This document shows, in pieces, positions 8,411 through 16,697 of a stretch of 64,000 nt of DNA (positions are counted from its first letter, which is position 1; each line of letters opens with the position of its first letter). The notes beneath the pieces were generated by a model that was not told the origin of the DNA, made no database searches, and saw nothing but the letters and a program-made list of their open reading frames with translations. The position numbers and the translations under genes were made by a program. The stretch lies in the NCBI RefSeq assembly GCF_026343335.1, contig NZ_JAPELX010000001.1, positions 620,001 to 684,000 on the forward strand. The letters run 5' to 3'. The stretch is from Streptomyces sp. NBC_00078 (lineage in GTDB: Bacteria; Actinomycetota; Actinomycetes; Streptomycetales; Streptomycetaceae).

Positions 8411-8519
8411 CCACGGCGGTGACCCGACCATTCGTTACGGCCACCCGACCGCCCTGGATCTCACGGTCCCCGGCGACGACCAGCACTCCTGCCTCCTTGA
8501 CCAGCAGGTCCACGGCTGA
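8411..8519 (-). pseudogene. Possible amidohydrolase N-terminal remnant
   Basis: In the 345-base gap 8294-8638, the minus strand encodes about 35 residues (DLLVKEAGVLVV, then GGRVAVTNGRVTAVAE) that resemble the N-terminal beta-sandwich of amidohydrolases such as allantoinase or deaminases. It breaks off without a catalytic domain. The match is short, so this may be chance. I see nothing else in the gap except the ribosome site of the esterase gene. Confidence 0.22.
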
Positions 8520-8638
8520 AGACAGGGGCGCTGTCGTAGACAGGTACGGCCGGAAAGACCTGGCGATTCGTCGGAGGACCCACGTACGGTGTGATCGTCT
8601 CTGCCTGATCCTTCGCCCCTTCGCAAAGGCGGTCCTAC

Positions 8639-9607
8639 ATGGCCCTGTTCGACCTCCCCCTCGACGAGCTGCGCGAGTACCGCAGCGCGTCCACCGAGCC
8701 CGAGGGTTTCGACGCGTTCTGGTCCAAGACCCTGCAGGAGGCCCGCGAGCACGACCTGGACGCCCGTTTCGAACCGGTCGACACCGGCCTCACGACGGTC
8801 CGGGTGTTCGACGTGACGTTCGCGGGGTTCGGGGGGCACCCGGTGAAGGGCTGGCTGACGCTGCCCGCCTCGGCCGAGGAGCCGATACCGCTGGTCGTGG
8901 AGTTCGTCGGCTACGGCGGCGGGCGCGGCCTGCCGCACGAGCATCTGCTGTGGGCGTCCACGGGCCGGGCGCACTTCGTGATGGACACACGCGGGCAGGG
9001 CAGCGCGTGGGGCGGGGGCGGCGGCACCGCGGACCCGGTGGGCGGCGCGCCCGCCTACCCCGGTTTCATGACCCGCGGCATCGACGCACCCGAGAACTAC
9101 TACTACCGCCGCGTGTTCACGGACGCGGTCCGTGCCGTCGAGGCGGCCCGCTCGCATCCGCTGACCGACGCCTCCCGCACGGTCGCCCTCGGCGCCAGCC
9201 AGGGCGGCGGCATCACCATCGCCGTGGGCGGCCTGATCCCGGACCTGACGGCGATCGCGCCGGACGTTCCGTTCCTGTGCGACTACCCGCGCGCCGCGAC
9301 CAGCACGGACCGCCACCCGTACCGCGAGATCGGCCTCTACCTCAAGACCCACCGCGGCCGGACCGCGGACGCCCTGCGCACCCTGTCGTACTTCGACGGC
9401 GTCCACTTCGCCTCCCGCGGCCGCGCCCCCGCCCTGTTCTCGGCGGCCCTGGAGGACCAGACCTGCCCGCCGTCGACCGTCTTCGCGGCTTTCAACGCCT
9501 GGGCGCACGACGAAAAGAAGATCGAGGTGTACGACTTCAACGACCACGAGGGCGGCGGCCCCTTCCAGGAGGCGGCCAAGCTGGACTGGCTGCGGTCGTA
9601 CGTCTGA
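8639..9607 (+). CDS. Acetylxylan esterase / cephalosporin-C deacetylase family (CE7)
   Basis: A 322-residue alpha/beta hydrolase of the AXE1/CE7 family, the usual length for this family. The nucleophile is Ser187 in GASQGG; DTRGQGSAWG (about 116-125) is the family-specific oxyanion-region motif, and the NDHEGGG segment near residue 302 carries the catalytic histidine. There is no signal peptide, so it acts in the cytoplasm, probably deacetylating imported xylo-oligosaccharides or other small acetyl esters. The ATG at 8639 follows an AAAGG ribosome site. It precedes another serine hydrolase but with a 136-base gap, so co-transcription is uncertain. Confidence 0.92.
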   Translation: MALFDLPLDELREYRSASTEPEGFDAFWSKTLQEAREHDLDARFEPVDTGLTTVRVFDVTFAGFGGHPVKGWLTLPASAEEPIPLVVEFVGYGGGRGLPHEHLLWASTGRAHFVMDTRGQGSAWGGGGGTADPVGGAPAYPGFMTRGIDAPENYYYRRVFTDAVRAVEAARSHPLTDASRTVALGASQGGGITIAVGGLIPDLTAIAPDVPFLCDYPRAATSTDRHPYREIGLYLKTHRGRTADALRTLSYFDGVHFASRGRAPALFSAALEDQTCPPSTVFAAFNAWAHDEKKIEVYDFNDHEGGGPFQEAAKLDWLRSYV

Positions 9608-9743
9608 CGGGCTCCGCACGAAACCGGAGGTCCGCAAGCTCTTCCGCTTCAGGCCTTCCATCCAGTCCGACCAGTCGGTATGTTCCGGACTGCCCGGGTC
9701 GCAGCGTCGCGGCCCGGGCTTCGGGCGGACGACGGAGGACCCC

Positions 9744-10910
9744 ATGGCGCAGCGCGAGGCAGAGGTGCACGGTTACTGCGACGAGCGGTTCGCGGCGGTG
9801 CGGACGGCGCTGGAGGAGAACTTCCGGAAGCGGGCGGAGCTCGGTGCCGCGGTCGCCGTGAGCGTCGGCGGGGAGGTCGTGGTCGATCTGTGGGGCGGCT
9901 GGGCCGACGCGGCCCGCACCCGGCCCTGGGAGCGGGACACCCTCGTCAACGTGTGGTCGACCACGAAGGGCCCGGTCGCACTGTGCGCGCACATCCTCGC
10001 CGACCGGGGACTGCTCGACCTCGACGCGCCGGTGGCCTCGTACTGGCCCGAGTTCGCCGCGGCCGGCAAGGACGGGATCCTCGTACGCCATCTGCTGTCG
10101 CATCGGGCGGGGCTGTCCGGCCCGCGTGAGCCGCACTCGCTGGAGCAGCTCTACGACTGGGAGTTGACGACGCGGCGGCTCGCGGCGACGGAGCCGTGGT
10201 GGGAGCCGGGGACACGGTCCGGCTACCACGCGATCACCTACGGCTTCCTGGTCGGGGAGGTCGTGCGGCGGGTCTCGGGGCTGCGGCCGCGGGCGTTCCT
10301 CGAACGGGAGGTGACCGGGCCGCTAGGGATCGACTTCACCGTCGGACTGCCGGAGAAGGAGGCCGGGCGAGCGGCCGAACTGGTGCATCCGCCAGCCGCG
10401 TCGAGCAGCGAACAGGCGGCGATCTTCAGCCAGTTGACGCCCCTGGCGCTGGCGGCGCTGACCAATCCGCTGGTGGGCGCGACCGAGGCCAACACGCCCG
10501 AATGGCGGGCCGCCGAGATCCCGGCCGCGAACGGGCACGGCACGGCGCGGGCGGTCGCCGCGCTCTACGGGATCTTCGCGGGCCGGGGTTCGTACGACGG
10601 CCACCGCGTCCTGTCCGCCGAGGCGGCCGAGCAGGTCCGCGCAGGGCAGGGCAGCTGCCGGGACCTGGTGCTCGGCGCCGGTTTCGAGCACGAGACGGAG
10701 GCCGGGCTCGGTCTGTGGCTGAGCGGCCCGAACGGCTCGTACGGCCCCAACCCGCGGGCTTTCGGACACGACGGCTTCGGCGGCTCCTGCGGCCTCGCCG
10801 ACCCGGAGGCGGGGGTGTCCCTGGGCTATGTGATGAACCGGATGGGGCCTCATATCGCGGACGATCCACGGAAGACGGCCCTCGTCGACGCTTTGTACAA
10901 CGCGCTGTGA
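9744..10910 (+). CDS. Beta-lactamase-family serine hydrolase (EstB-like)
   Basis: A 388-residue class C beta-lactamase-fold enzyme without a signal peptide, like the cytoplasmic EstB-type esterases. The SxxK motif is STTK at 72-75 and the second catalytic motif is Tyr161 in GYHAITYG. A HDGFGGS turn near residue 345 takes the place of KTG. GGAGG precedes the ATG. The substrate is probably an ester rather than a beta-lactam; this is inference from the motif set. It lies directly upstream of a GntR regulator with its own promoter region. Confidence 0.88.
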   Translation: MAQREAEVHGYCDERFAAVRTALEENFRKRAELGAAVAVSVGGEVVVDLWGGWADAARTRPWERDTLVNVWSTTKGPVALCAHILADRGLLDLDAPVASYWPEFAAAGKDGILVRHLLSHRAGLSGPREPHSLEQLYDWELTTRRLAATEPWWEPGTRSGYHAITYGFLVGEVVRRVSGLRPRAFLEREVTGPLGIDFTVGLPEKEAGRAAELVHPPAASSSEQAAIFSQLTPLALAALTNPLVGATEANTPEWRAAEIPAANGHGTARAVAALYGIFAGRGSYDGHRVLSAEAAEQVRAGQGSCRDLVLGAGFEHETEAGLGLWLSGPNGSYGPNPRAFGHDGFGGSCGLADPEAGVSLGYVMNRMGPHIADDPRKTALVDALYNAL

Positions 10911-10947
10911 GCGGCGATCGGGGCGGGCCGGTTTCGGCCGAACCCGC

Positions 10948-10976
10948 AGACCGGTCTTCCCTCGTGGTTTAGACCA
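10948..10976. promoter_or_regulatory. GntR/HutC operator resembling a DasR site
   Basis: TGGTTTAGACCA at 10965-10976 differs by one base from the core of the DasR-responsive element TGGTCTAGACCA. A second palindrome, AGACCGGTCT, lies at 10948-10957. Both sit 65-95 bases upstream of a GntR/UTRA gene, which fits autoregulation by that HutC-type protein or control by DasR. Confidence 0.5.
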
Positions 10977-11040
10977 ATGCTAGATCTGGTGGCGCAATGA
11001 GCCCGCACGGCTACGGTACGTCACCAACAGGAGGCGCGGC

Positions 11041-11784
11041 ATGGCCCGCACCACCCCGCACGACCACACCCGCAGCGATGGAGAGCCGCTGTACTGGCGC
11101 GTCGCGCAGCAGCTGCTCGGCGAACTGCGCGACGGCACCGTCCCGCCCGGTGAACGGCTGCCGGGCGAACGGGAGTTGGCCGGTCATTTCGGTGTCAGCA
11201 GGGAGACCGTCCGGCAGGCGCTGGAGGTGCTCCGCCGGGACGGCCTGGTCGCCACCGACCGGCGGGGCAGTCACGCCACGCTGCCCGGGCTGCCGGTCGA
11301 GACCGCGCCCTCTTCGACCTTCCCGGTCGGCGCCCGGACCGCGGACCCCGGCGCCGTCGACCGGACCAGGGTGACCTGGGAGACTCCCCCGCCGGAGCAC
11401 GCGGAGGCCCTCGGGCTCGCCCCGCACCGCCCGACCCTCGTGCACCGATACGAGTCGGCCGGTGCCGACGGCCGGGGGCGCCGCAGCGCGGTCACGTCCT
11501 TCTCCGCTGTGGCGCTCTCCGAGGTCGAGGAGCTGGCCCGTTACCGCGACCGGGCGGACGGCGCCGCCTCGGCCCAGCTGAGCCGCGCCTACGACTGGAT
11601 GCGCAAGGCGGGCCTGACCCTGCATCACCGGGACTCCATCACCCGCCTCACGGACACGCCCTCGGTGCGGGTCACCCGGCGCGTGCACGACCAGTACGCA
11701 CGGCCACTGGAGATCACCGACCTGGTCGTGGACGCCCAACCCTGCGCCCTGGTCTATGAGTTCACGCTGCCCGCTGCGGGCTGA
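11041..11784 (+). CDS. GntR family regulator, HutC/UTRA type
   Basis: A 247-residue repressor-type protein with an N-terminal winged helix (about 17-85; GERLPGERELAGHFGVSRET is the classic GntR stretch) and a C-terminal UTRA ligand-binding domain (about 105-245). HutC-family members sense small metabolites such as sugar phosphates or histidine breakdown products. AGGAGG ahead of the ATG fixes the start. The DasR-like palindromes 65 bases upstream suggest autoregulation. The serine hydrolase upstream and the remnants downstream do not identify its regulon. Confidence 0.9.
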   Translation: MARTTPHDHTRSDGEPLYWRVAQQLLGELRDGTVPPGERLPGERELAGHFGVSRETVRQALEVLRRDGLVATDRRGSHATLPGLPVETAPSSTFPVGARTADPGAVDRTRVTWETPPPEHAEALGLAPHRPTLVHRYESAGADGRGRRSAVTSFSAVALSEVEELARYRDRADGAASAQLSRAYDWMRKAGLTLHHRDSITRLTDTPSVRVTRRVHDQYARPLEITDLVVDAQPCALVYEFTLPAAG

Positions 11785-11800
11785 GCGTGCCCAGCCCGCC

Positions 11801-11906
11801 GAGAAGCACAGCCGTACGACGGACCCCGACGCGTCGAGGTCGTCGGCGGCCAGGTCGCTAACCTGCCGCACCAGCCACAGTCCGTGACCGCCGACGACAC
11901 CCGGCT
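11801..11906 (-). pseudogene. Remnant of an RsbW-like anti-sigma ATPase
   Basis: The minus strand encodes a GGHGLWLVRQVSDL segment followed by SGSVVRL. This is the G2-box region and last beta strand of the HATPase_c domain of Streptomyces ATP-binding anti-sigma-like proteins. The N-terminal two thirds are missing, and the frame runs on into antisense of the GntR gene. It lies in the 472-base gap 11785-12256, which holds no intact gene. Confidence 0.45.
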
Positions 11907-12021
11907 TGCGCGGCAGCTGGCCAGGGAACGCCGGGCCGGCCGCGGAGCGGCTGCCGAGAGCGTCTTCGAGCAGGGCGGGATTGCTCGTCGTCGGCGCCCA
12001 CCCGGCCGTGGTGCAGCCCGG

Positions 12022-12068
12022 CGAGCGGGACGCCCGTGGCCGGCCACCTGCCACGGGCGTCCCGCTCG
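12022..12068. terminator. 18-bp perfect hairpin, bidirectional terminator-like
   Basis: A perfect 18-bp inverted repeat (arms 12022-12039 and 12051-12068, left arm CGAGCGGGACGCCCGTGG) with an 11-base loop. It has no T-tract, as is common for Streptomyces terminators. It lies between two gene remnants and before a convergent methyltransferase gene. Confidence 0.5.
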
Positions 12069-12077
12069 GCAGGCCCG

Positions 12078-12241
12078 CCAGGACGGTCTTCCACCGTGAG
12101 TACGAGCGTCGGCGGCGCGCCTGCCTCGGGGACGACCGCTTCACCGAAGCGGTCCACGAGGGAAGGGAGTCGGGGCCGGATGCGGCCATCGCCCCGGCGC
12201 TGGGCGGCGTACTCGGCCTGCCCGACGTGCCCGACCTCTGA
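12078..12241 (+). pseudogene. Tail of a LuxR/AAA-type regulator
   Basis: Plus-strand codons give FHREYERRRRACLGDDRF, then VHEGRESGPDAAIAPALG and a stop. This matches the closing segment of large Streptomyces AfsR/LuxR-type ATPase regulators (a helix with ALGEERF, then EGR, then a DAA-ALALG-like end). The rest of the gene is absent, so it is a 3-prime scar. Confidence 0.4.
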
Positions 12242-12256
12242 TCGGCGGCGACTTCG

Positions 12257-13009
12257 TCAGGAGCGGACGGCCAGAACCATCCGTACGCGTGGGCTGCCGT
12301 CGGGGCGCCGGCCGAACTCCGGCAGGGCCTCCAGCCCCACGCGGAACCCGGCGAACTCCAGGTCCCGTCGTACGTCCCCGAGCCGGAAGGCCCGGTAGTA
12401 CATCACGAACGGCGGCCGCCACACGGCGTTGCGCACCCGCATGACCGCGTCGAAGCCGAGCAGCATCCAGAACGCGGGCGACGTGGCCCGTGGCGGGGCG
12501 AGGATGGGGAAGGCGAAGCTGCCGCCCGGCCGCAGCACGGAGTGGACCCGGGCGAACAGGCCGGGCAGTTCGGCGGGCAGGAAGTGGCCGAACGCCCCGA
12601 AGCTCACCACGAGGTCGAAGGTGCCGGGGCCGAACGGAAGGGCGCGGGCATCGCCCCGGACCCAGGAGATCGTCGGCCCCAGCGGCCGTACGCCCTCCTG
12701 GGCCACGGCGAGCATGCCCGCGCTGAAGTCGACCCCGGTGACGCTCTCCCGGCACAGCCGCGCCAGCACGTCGACGCCCACACCCGTGCCGCAACACAGG
12801 TCGAGGCCGCTGTGGAAGGGCCCCGTCCGGGCCAGCGCCGAGGCGACGGCGTCGAGCACCGAGTCGGGCGTCCGGAAGGGCGTGCGGTCGAACTTCGGAG
12901 CGAGCAGGTCGTAGCCTTGCTCGACGGACGACAACGCCTGGACGGCGAGTTCGCGCAGGCTGGGGCCTTCGGGGCTGAACACCCACGTCAGCCTAGTGGA
13001 CAGCTGCAC
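12257..13009 (-). CDS. Class I SAM-dependent methyltransferase
   Basis: A 250-residue methyltransferase. Motif I is LDLCCGTGVGVD (about 69-80), the acidic ribose-binding residue is in GVDFSAGML, and WVRGDARALPF followed by FDLVVSFGAFGHF gives motifs II and III. It belongs to the UbiE/ubiquinone-type small-molecule group; the substrate cannot be told. The GTG start at 13009 is the first codon of the open frame; an internal GTG ten codons later is possible. It is divergent from the NTF2-like gene across a 56-base AT-richer spacer. Confidence 0.82.
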   Translation of the reverse strand: MQLSTRLTWVFSPEGPSLRELAVQALSSVEQGYDLLAPKFDRTPFRTPDSVLDAVASALARTGPFHSGLDLCCGTGVGVDVLARLCRESVTGVDFSAGMLAVAQEGVRPLGPTISWVRGDARALPFGPGTFDLVVSFGAFGHFLPAELPGLFARVHSVLRPGGSFAFPILAPPRATSPAFWMLLGFDAVMRVRNAVWRPPFVMYYRAFRLGDVRRDLEFAGFRVGLEALPEFGRRPDGSPRVRMVLAVRS

Positions 13010-13065
13010 ACCGACTGATTACTCTCATCCTCACCTACTCAAAAAGTTGATTACGAGGTGGCGTG

Positions 13066-13473
13066 ATGCGAGCGTTCCGCGAGGCGGTCGAGGCCGGAGA
13101 CATGGACGCCGTCGAGGCACTGCTGGCGAAGGACGTCGTCTTCACCAGCCCGGTCGTCTTCAAGCCATACCCGGGCAAGGCGATCACGACGGCGATCCTG
13201 CGCGCGGTGTCGCAGGTCTTCGAGGACTTCCGGTACGAGCGTGAACTGACCGGCGCCGACGGCCGCGACCACGCGCTGGTGTTCGCCGCGCGGGTGGGCG
13301 ACCGGGAGCTGACGGGCTGCGACTTCATCCACGTCGACGAGAACGGCCTGATCGACGAACTCACCGTCATGGTGCGGCCGTTGTCGGGCGCCCAGGCCCT
13401 GGCGGCGGCCATGGGGGCACGGTTCGAGGACATCGCCAAGGAGGCGGAGGCTCGGTCCGCCGCCGCCTCCTGA
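13066..13473 (+). CDS. NTF2-like / SnoaL-fold protein
   Basis: A 135-residue small alpha+beta barrel protein: N-terminal helix with EAGDMDAVEALLAKDV, then strands through CDFIHVDENGLIDELTVMVRP. This is the signature of the nuclear-transport-factor-2-like family used for isomerases, hydrolases and as binding modules. The catalytic identity is not evident. The ATG at 13066 has GAGG seven bases upstream; a GTG one codon earlier is equally placed. A divergent promoter with the methyltransferase gene is likely in the AT-rich spacer 13010-13062. Confidence 0.78.
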   Translation: MRAFREAVEAGDMDAVEALLAKDVVFTSPVVFKPYPGKAITTAILRAVSQVFEDFRYERELTGADGRDHALVFAARVGDRELTGCDFIHVDENGLIDELTVMVRPLSGAQALAAAMGARFEDIAKEAEARSAAAS

Positions 13474-13680
13474 CCTCACTCACCCGGTGTTCGTCCAGGC
13501 ACACGTGCCGACGACACCCCAGGGCGGCGATCACGTACGCACCGAGTGTCGTCAGGGTGTTTTCACCCCACCGCCGGCGACGTACTCCTTGGTCTCCGCG
13601 AACGGCACGTCGGTGCGCAGCACCCGCCGCCGCACGCCCGCACGGTGACCGCCTCGGCGGGCAGTGCCAGCCGGCGCCCA

Positions 13681-14160
13681 TCAGCCCGTCTCCGCCAGGT
13701 GCTTGATGTGCTTCAGTGTCGCGGTCATGGTGTGCTCGAACTCCCGCAGCCGTACGAAGACGATCTTCTCTTCCAGTCCGGAGCGGCCGGGGACCAGTTG
13801 CACCCATTCCGACAGCTCGGTGCCGCCGTCGCCGGCATGGAGCCGGAAGCGCCAGACCTCCGACGGCTCGGTGGGGTCCCGTACGGCCCAGGCGAGGACG
13901 CGGCACGGTTCGCACTCGATGACGTACGAGGTGGTGATCCACTCGCCGCATGCCTCGTGACTGCCGCGGCCGAGGAAGCGGCTGCCGACGGCCGGCCCGG
14001 TGGCGCCGTCGAGCCATTCCACCGACCGGAGTCCGTGGCTCGTGCCCGGCACCAGCCCGATGTCGGAGACCAGCGCCCACACTCGCTCCGGCGGGGCGTC
14101 GATCCAGGTCCGCACCTCGACCGTGGGTTTGTCCGTGTGCCGCGCGCCCGTCCACCTCAC
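13681..14160 (-). CDS. SRPBCC-family (polyketide cyclase/START-like) protein
   Basis: A 159-residue single-domain protein: TWIDAPPERVWALVSDIGLVP is the standard opening strand and helix of the SRPBCC fold, GSRFLGRG is the turn, and the C-terminal long helix ends in LKHIKHLAETG. Members bind hydrophobic ligands in a deep pocket. The GTG at 14160 is chosen because GAGGAGG precedes it; the frame continues to 14439, antisense to the promoter and start of the next gene. The spacer 13474-13680 has a short minus-strand stretch (VPFAETKEYVAGG) that I cannot assign. Confidence 0.83.
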   Translation of the reverse strand: MRWTGARHTDKPTVEVRTWIDAPPERVWALVSDIGLVPGTSHGLRSVEWLDGATGPAVGSRFLGRGSHEACGEWITTSYVIECEPCRVLAWAVRDPTEPSEVWRFRLHAGDGGTELSEWVQLVPGRSGLEEKIVFVRLREFEHTMTATLKHIKHLAETG

Positions 14161-14377
14161 ACCGGCCGGCCTCCTCACCGTCAACGGCGTCCGCGCTCCG
14201 GAGTCGCGCCGCCGATCAGATCCAGCGCCCCTTCCCTGAATGTTGACGCATCTCACCGCCACCTGCCACGGCCCGGACCGTTCGCCCCTGCCGGCGTCGG
14301 CCACGTGTCCCGCGCGCAATCTGGCCGATACGCGGTTCCTCCCGCCGTCCGGAGCGCTTCCGCGGTTGGATGTCCTC

Positions 14378-15205
14378 ATGACCACCGACGAGCACGCACG
14401 GTTCATGCGGGCCAACCGGGCGAACTGGGACGCCCGCACCCCCGTCCACCTCGCCAGCCGGTTCTACGGTCTCGACCAGGACCTGGACCCGGCCCGCTGG
14501 TTCGCCTCCTTCGAGTGGGACGACCTGGGCGAGCTGGCCGGACGCGACGTGCTCCACCTGCAGTGCCACCTCGGGACCGAGACGATCGCCTTCGCCCGGC
14601 GCGGCGCCCGGGCCGTCGGCCTCGACTTCTCCGGGGCGTCGGTGGCCGCCGCGAGGGACATCGCGGCGAGGGCCGGCCTGGACGTCGACTACGTCGAGTC
14701 GGATGTCTACGACGCCGTACAGGCCCTGGACGGGCGGCGGTTCGACGTCGTCTACACCGGCAAGGGCGCGCTGTGCTATCTGCCGGACCTGGACCGCTGG
14801 GCGGCCGTCGTCGCCCAACTCCTGCGTCCGGGCGGCCGGTTGTACCTGGTCGAGTTCCACCCCCTGCTCAACTCGCTGGGTCCCAAACCCGCTCCGGGCG
14901 AAGGCCGCGAACTGCTGCTGCGCCACGACTACCTGGCCGGCGACGGCGCGGTGCACCGGGACGCGACGCACACCTACACCGACGGCCCGGCCGTCGAGGG
15001 CGCCACCGACAGTTACGAGTGGATGCACGGAATAAGCGAGGTCGTCAACGCGTTGATCTGTGCGGGAATGGCCATCCGGGGGCTGCGCGAGAGCGACGAG
15101 CTGCCCTGGCCACGGTGGCCGCAGATGGTCCGGACCCCCTCCGGCTGGTGGCGCCTTCCGGAGCCACGGATCCCGCTTCTCTACGGCCTCCTCGCCACCC
15201 GCTGA
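14378..15205 (+). CDS. Class I SAM-dependent methyltransferase
   Basis: A 275-residue methyltransferase of a family common in Streptomyces. The SAM loop is VLHLQCHLGTET (about 53-64), the acidic residue is in VGLDFSG, and a YTGKGALCYLPDL segment carries the active-site region. The C-terminal 80 residues (YEWMHGISEVVNALI) form a lid. The ATG at 14378 is preferred; the frame is open to 14240, but the upstream codons look non-conserved. The substrate is unknown. It is divergent from the SRPBCC gene. Confidence 0.84.
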   Translation: MTTDEHARFMRANRANWDARTPVHLASRFYGLDQDLDPARWFASFEWDDLGELAGRDVLHLQCHLGTETIAFARRGARAVGLDFSGASVAAARDIAARAGLDVDYVESDVYDAVQALDGRRFDVVYTGKGALCYLPDLDRWAAVVAQLLRPGGRLYLVEFHPLLNSLGPKPAPGEGRELLLRHDYLAGDGAVHRDATHTYTDGPAVEGATDSYEWMHGISEVVNALICAGMAIRGLRESDELPWPRWPQMVRTPSGWWRLPEPRIPLLYGLLATR

Positions 15206-15484
15206 GCGGTTTGGCGCCGTACCCCCTGTGGTACGGTCCTGCTAGCACTTGTGTACGCCCCCTTTGAGGGCGCCGGTGCCAGTTCCCTTTCAGTTCGCCG
15301 AATCGCCCGCCGTAGCGCGGCCAGCGCACCGGCTTTCCCGCACCACCTCGTGGCCGGCACCGCTGTGCCGTACCCCAGGTGATGTTCCTGCCGCCGAAGG
15401 CGCTCAGTCCGCCTCTTCTCTTCGCGGCGCCACTCCTTCCTTCCGCATGTCCCGTGCCATCCGTCCTCGAAAGGACCGACCACC
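15206..15484 (+). promoter_or_regulatory. Long pyrimidine-rich leader of the rho paralogue
   Basis: The 279 bases between the methyltransferase stop and rho hold no convincing gene. A perfect 7-bp inverted repeat, CCGTACC/GGTACGG (15217-15236), lies just after the upstream stop, followed by GCTAGCACTT, a plausible -10 region. The remainder, especially 15400-15475, is C/T rich and G poor on the sense strand, the kind of sequence Rho loads on. Autoregulation by Rho in this leader is therefore plausible. Confidence 0.4.
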
Positions 15485-16627
15485 ATGACCACCACTCTCG
15501 AACACCCTCCAGTCAAGCAAGAGCCCACGACGCAGGTCGCCACCGGTGTCCTCGACATCGACGCGAGCGGGAAGGGGCACCTGCGCGCCGAGAGCCTGCT
15601 GCCCTCGCCCTCCGACCTCGCCGTCTCCCCCGCGCTGATCCGCCGTCACGGCCTGCGCAAGGGCGACCTCGTCGACGGCGTACGCGACGGCCGGCGCGCC
15701 CTGACCGAGGTCGCACGGATCAACGGGCGCACGCCCGACGAACTGCGCGGCCGCCGTCACTTCCGCGACCTCACGCCGCTGCACCCGCGCGGCCGGCTCC
15801 GTCTCGAACACCCGGCGGCCGGCCTGACCGGGCGCGTCGCCGACCTGATCACACCCGTCGGCAAGGGCCAGCGCGGGCTGCTCGTGGCCCCGCCCAAGAC
15901 CGGCAAGACCGTGGTGCTCCAGCAGATCGCGGCCGCCGTCGCCGGCAACCACCCCGAGTGCCACCTGATGGTGGTGCTGCTCGACGAGCGCCCCGAGGAG
16001 GTCACCGAGATGCGGCGTTCCGTGCGCGGCGAGGTGTACGCCTCGACCTTCGACCGGGCGGCCAAGCAGCACATCGCGCTCGCCGATCTCGTCATCGAGC
16101 GGGCCAAGCGGCTCGTCGAGGCGGGCGAGGACGTCGTCATCCTGCTCGACTCCCTGACCCGGCTGTGCCGGGCGCACAACAACGCGGCCGCCGCCGGTGG
16201 CCGCACACTGAGCGGCGGTGTCGACGCGACCGCCCTGCTCGGGCCGAAGCGGTTCTTCGGGGCGGCCCGGCTGGCCGAGGAGGGCGGTTCGCTCACGATC
16301 CTCGCCACCGCGCTGGTGGAGACCGGTTCCCGTGCCGACGACTACTTCTTCGAGGAACTCAAGAGCACCGGCAACATGGAACTCCGCCTCAGCCGCGAGC
16401 TGGCCTCGCGCCGCGTGTTCCCGGCCGTCGACATCAACCCGTCCGGCACCCGACGCGAGGAACTCCTCCTGTCCGCCGCCGAGTTGACAGTCGTACGCGG
16501 TCTGCGGCGCGCCCTGCAGACCCGGGACGGCCAGTCCGGTCTGGAGACCCTGCTGGAGCGCATGCGGGACACCCCGGACAACGCGACGTTCCTGCGCCGC
16601 ATCCAGCCGACGCTGCCTGCCGAATGA
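15485..16627 (+). CDS. rho: Transcription termination factor Rho, short paralogue
   Basis: A 380-residue RecA-family RNA-dependent ATPase. It has an N-terminal cold-shock-like RNA-binding domain (about 18-100), a P-loop (APPKTGKT, about 136-143), a Walker B region ending in LLDSLTRL, the Q-loop-like LSGGVDATAL, and the R-loop and hexamer regions (GSRADDYFFEELKSTGNMEL). The housekeeping Streptomyces Rho is much longer, with a large disordered N-terminal insertion; this copy lacks it, so it is probably a second, accessory Rho. The usual Ser after GGVD is Ala here. The ATG follows AAAGGA. Whether it terminates transcription globally or locally is unknown. Confidence 0.92.
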   Translation: MTTTLEHPPVKQEPTTQVATGVLDIDASGKGHLRAESLLPSPSDLAVSPALIRRHGLRKGDLVDGVRDGRRALTEVARINGRTPDELRGRRHFRDLTPLHPRGRLRLEHPAAGLTGRVADLITPVGKGQRGLLVAPPKTGKTVVLQQIAAAVAGNHPECHLMVVLLDERPEEVTEMRRSVRGEVYASTFDRAAKQHIALADLVIERAKRLVEAGEDVVILLDSLTRLCRAHNNAAAAGGRTLSGGVDATALLGPKRFFGAARLAEEGGSLTILATALVETGSRADDYFFEELKSTGNMELRLSRELASRRVFPAVDINPSGTRREELLLSAAELTVVRGLRRALQTRDGQSGLETLLERMRDTPDNATFLRRIQPTLPAE

Positions 16628-16631
16628 GCTT

Positions 16632-16677
16632 GCCGGTGCCTCAGGTCATGGCGTACGCCGAACCTCAGGTCACCGGC
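16632..16677. terminator. Possible terminator after rho
   Basis: GCCGGTG at 16632-16638 pairs with CACCGGC at 16671-16677, and the intervening DNA contains the palindrome GGCGTACGCC (16650-16659) and a direct repeat CCTCAGGTCA (16639, 16663). It lies between the convergent rho and DUF7144 genes. The structure is loose, so confidence is low. Confidence 0.3.
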
Positions 16678-16697
16678 GGGTGCCCGTTCCGGAGACC

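Noticed and set aside
13540..13660. A minus-strand VPFAETKEYVAGG stretch that might be part of a lost enzyme
   Set aside because: Too short and not assignable to one family by eye; left as unexplained spacer.
15249..15488. A leader open frame of 79 codons ending in ATGA at the rho start
   Set aside because: Its third-position GC is only moderate, far below that of neighbouring genes, its start would be TTG without a ribosome site, and the Pro/Arg/Ser composition looks like translated noncoding DNA.
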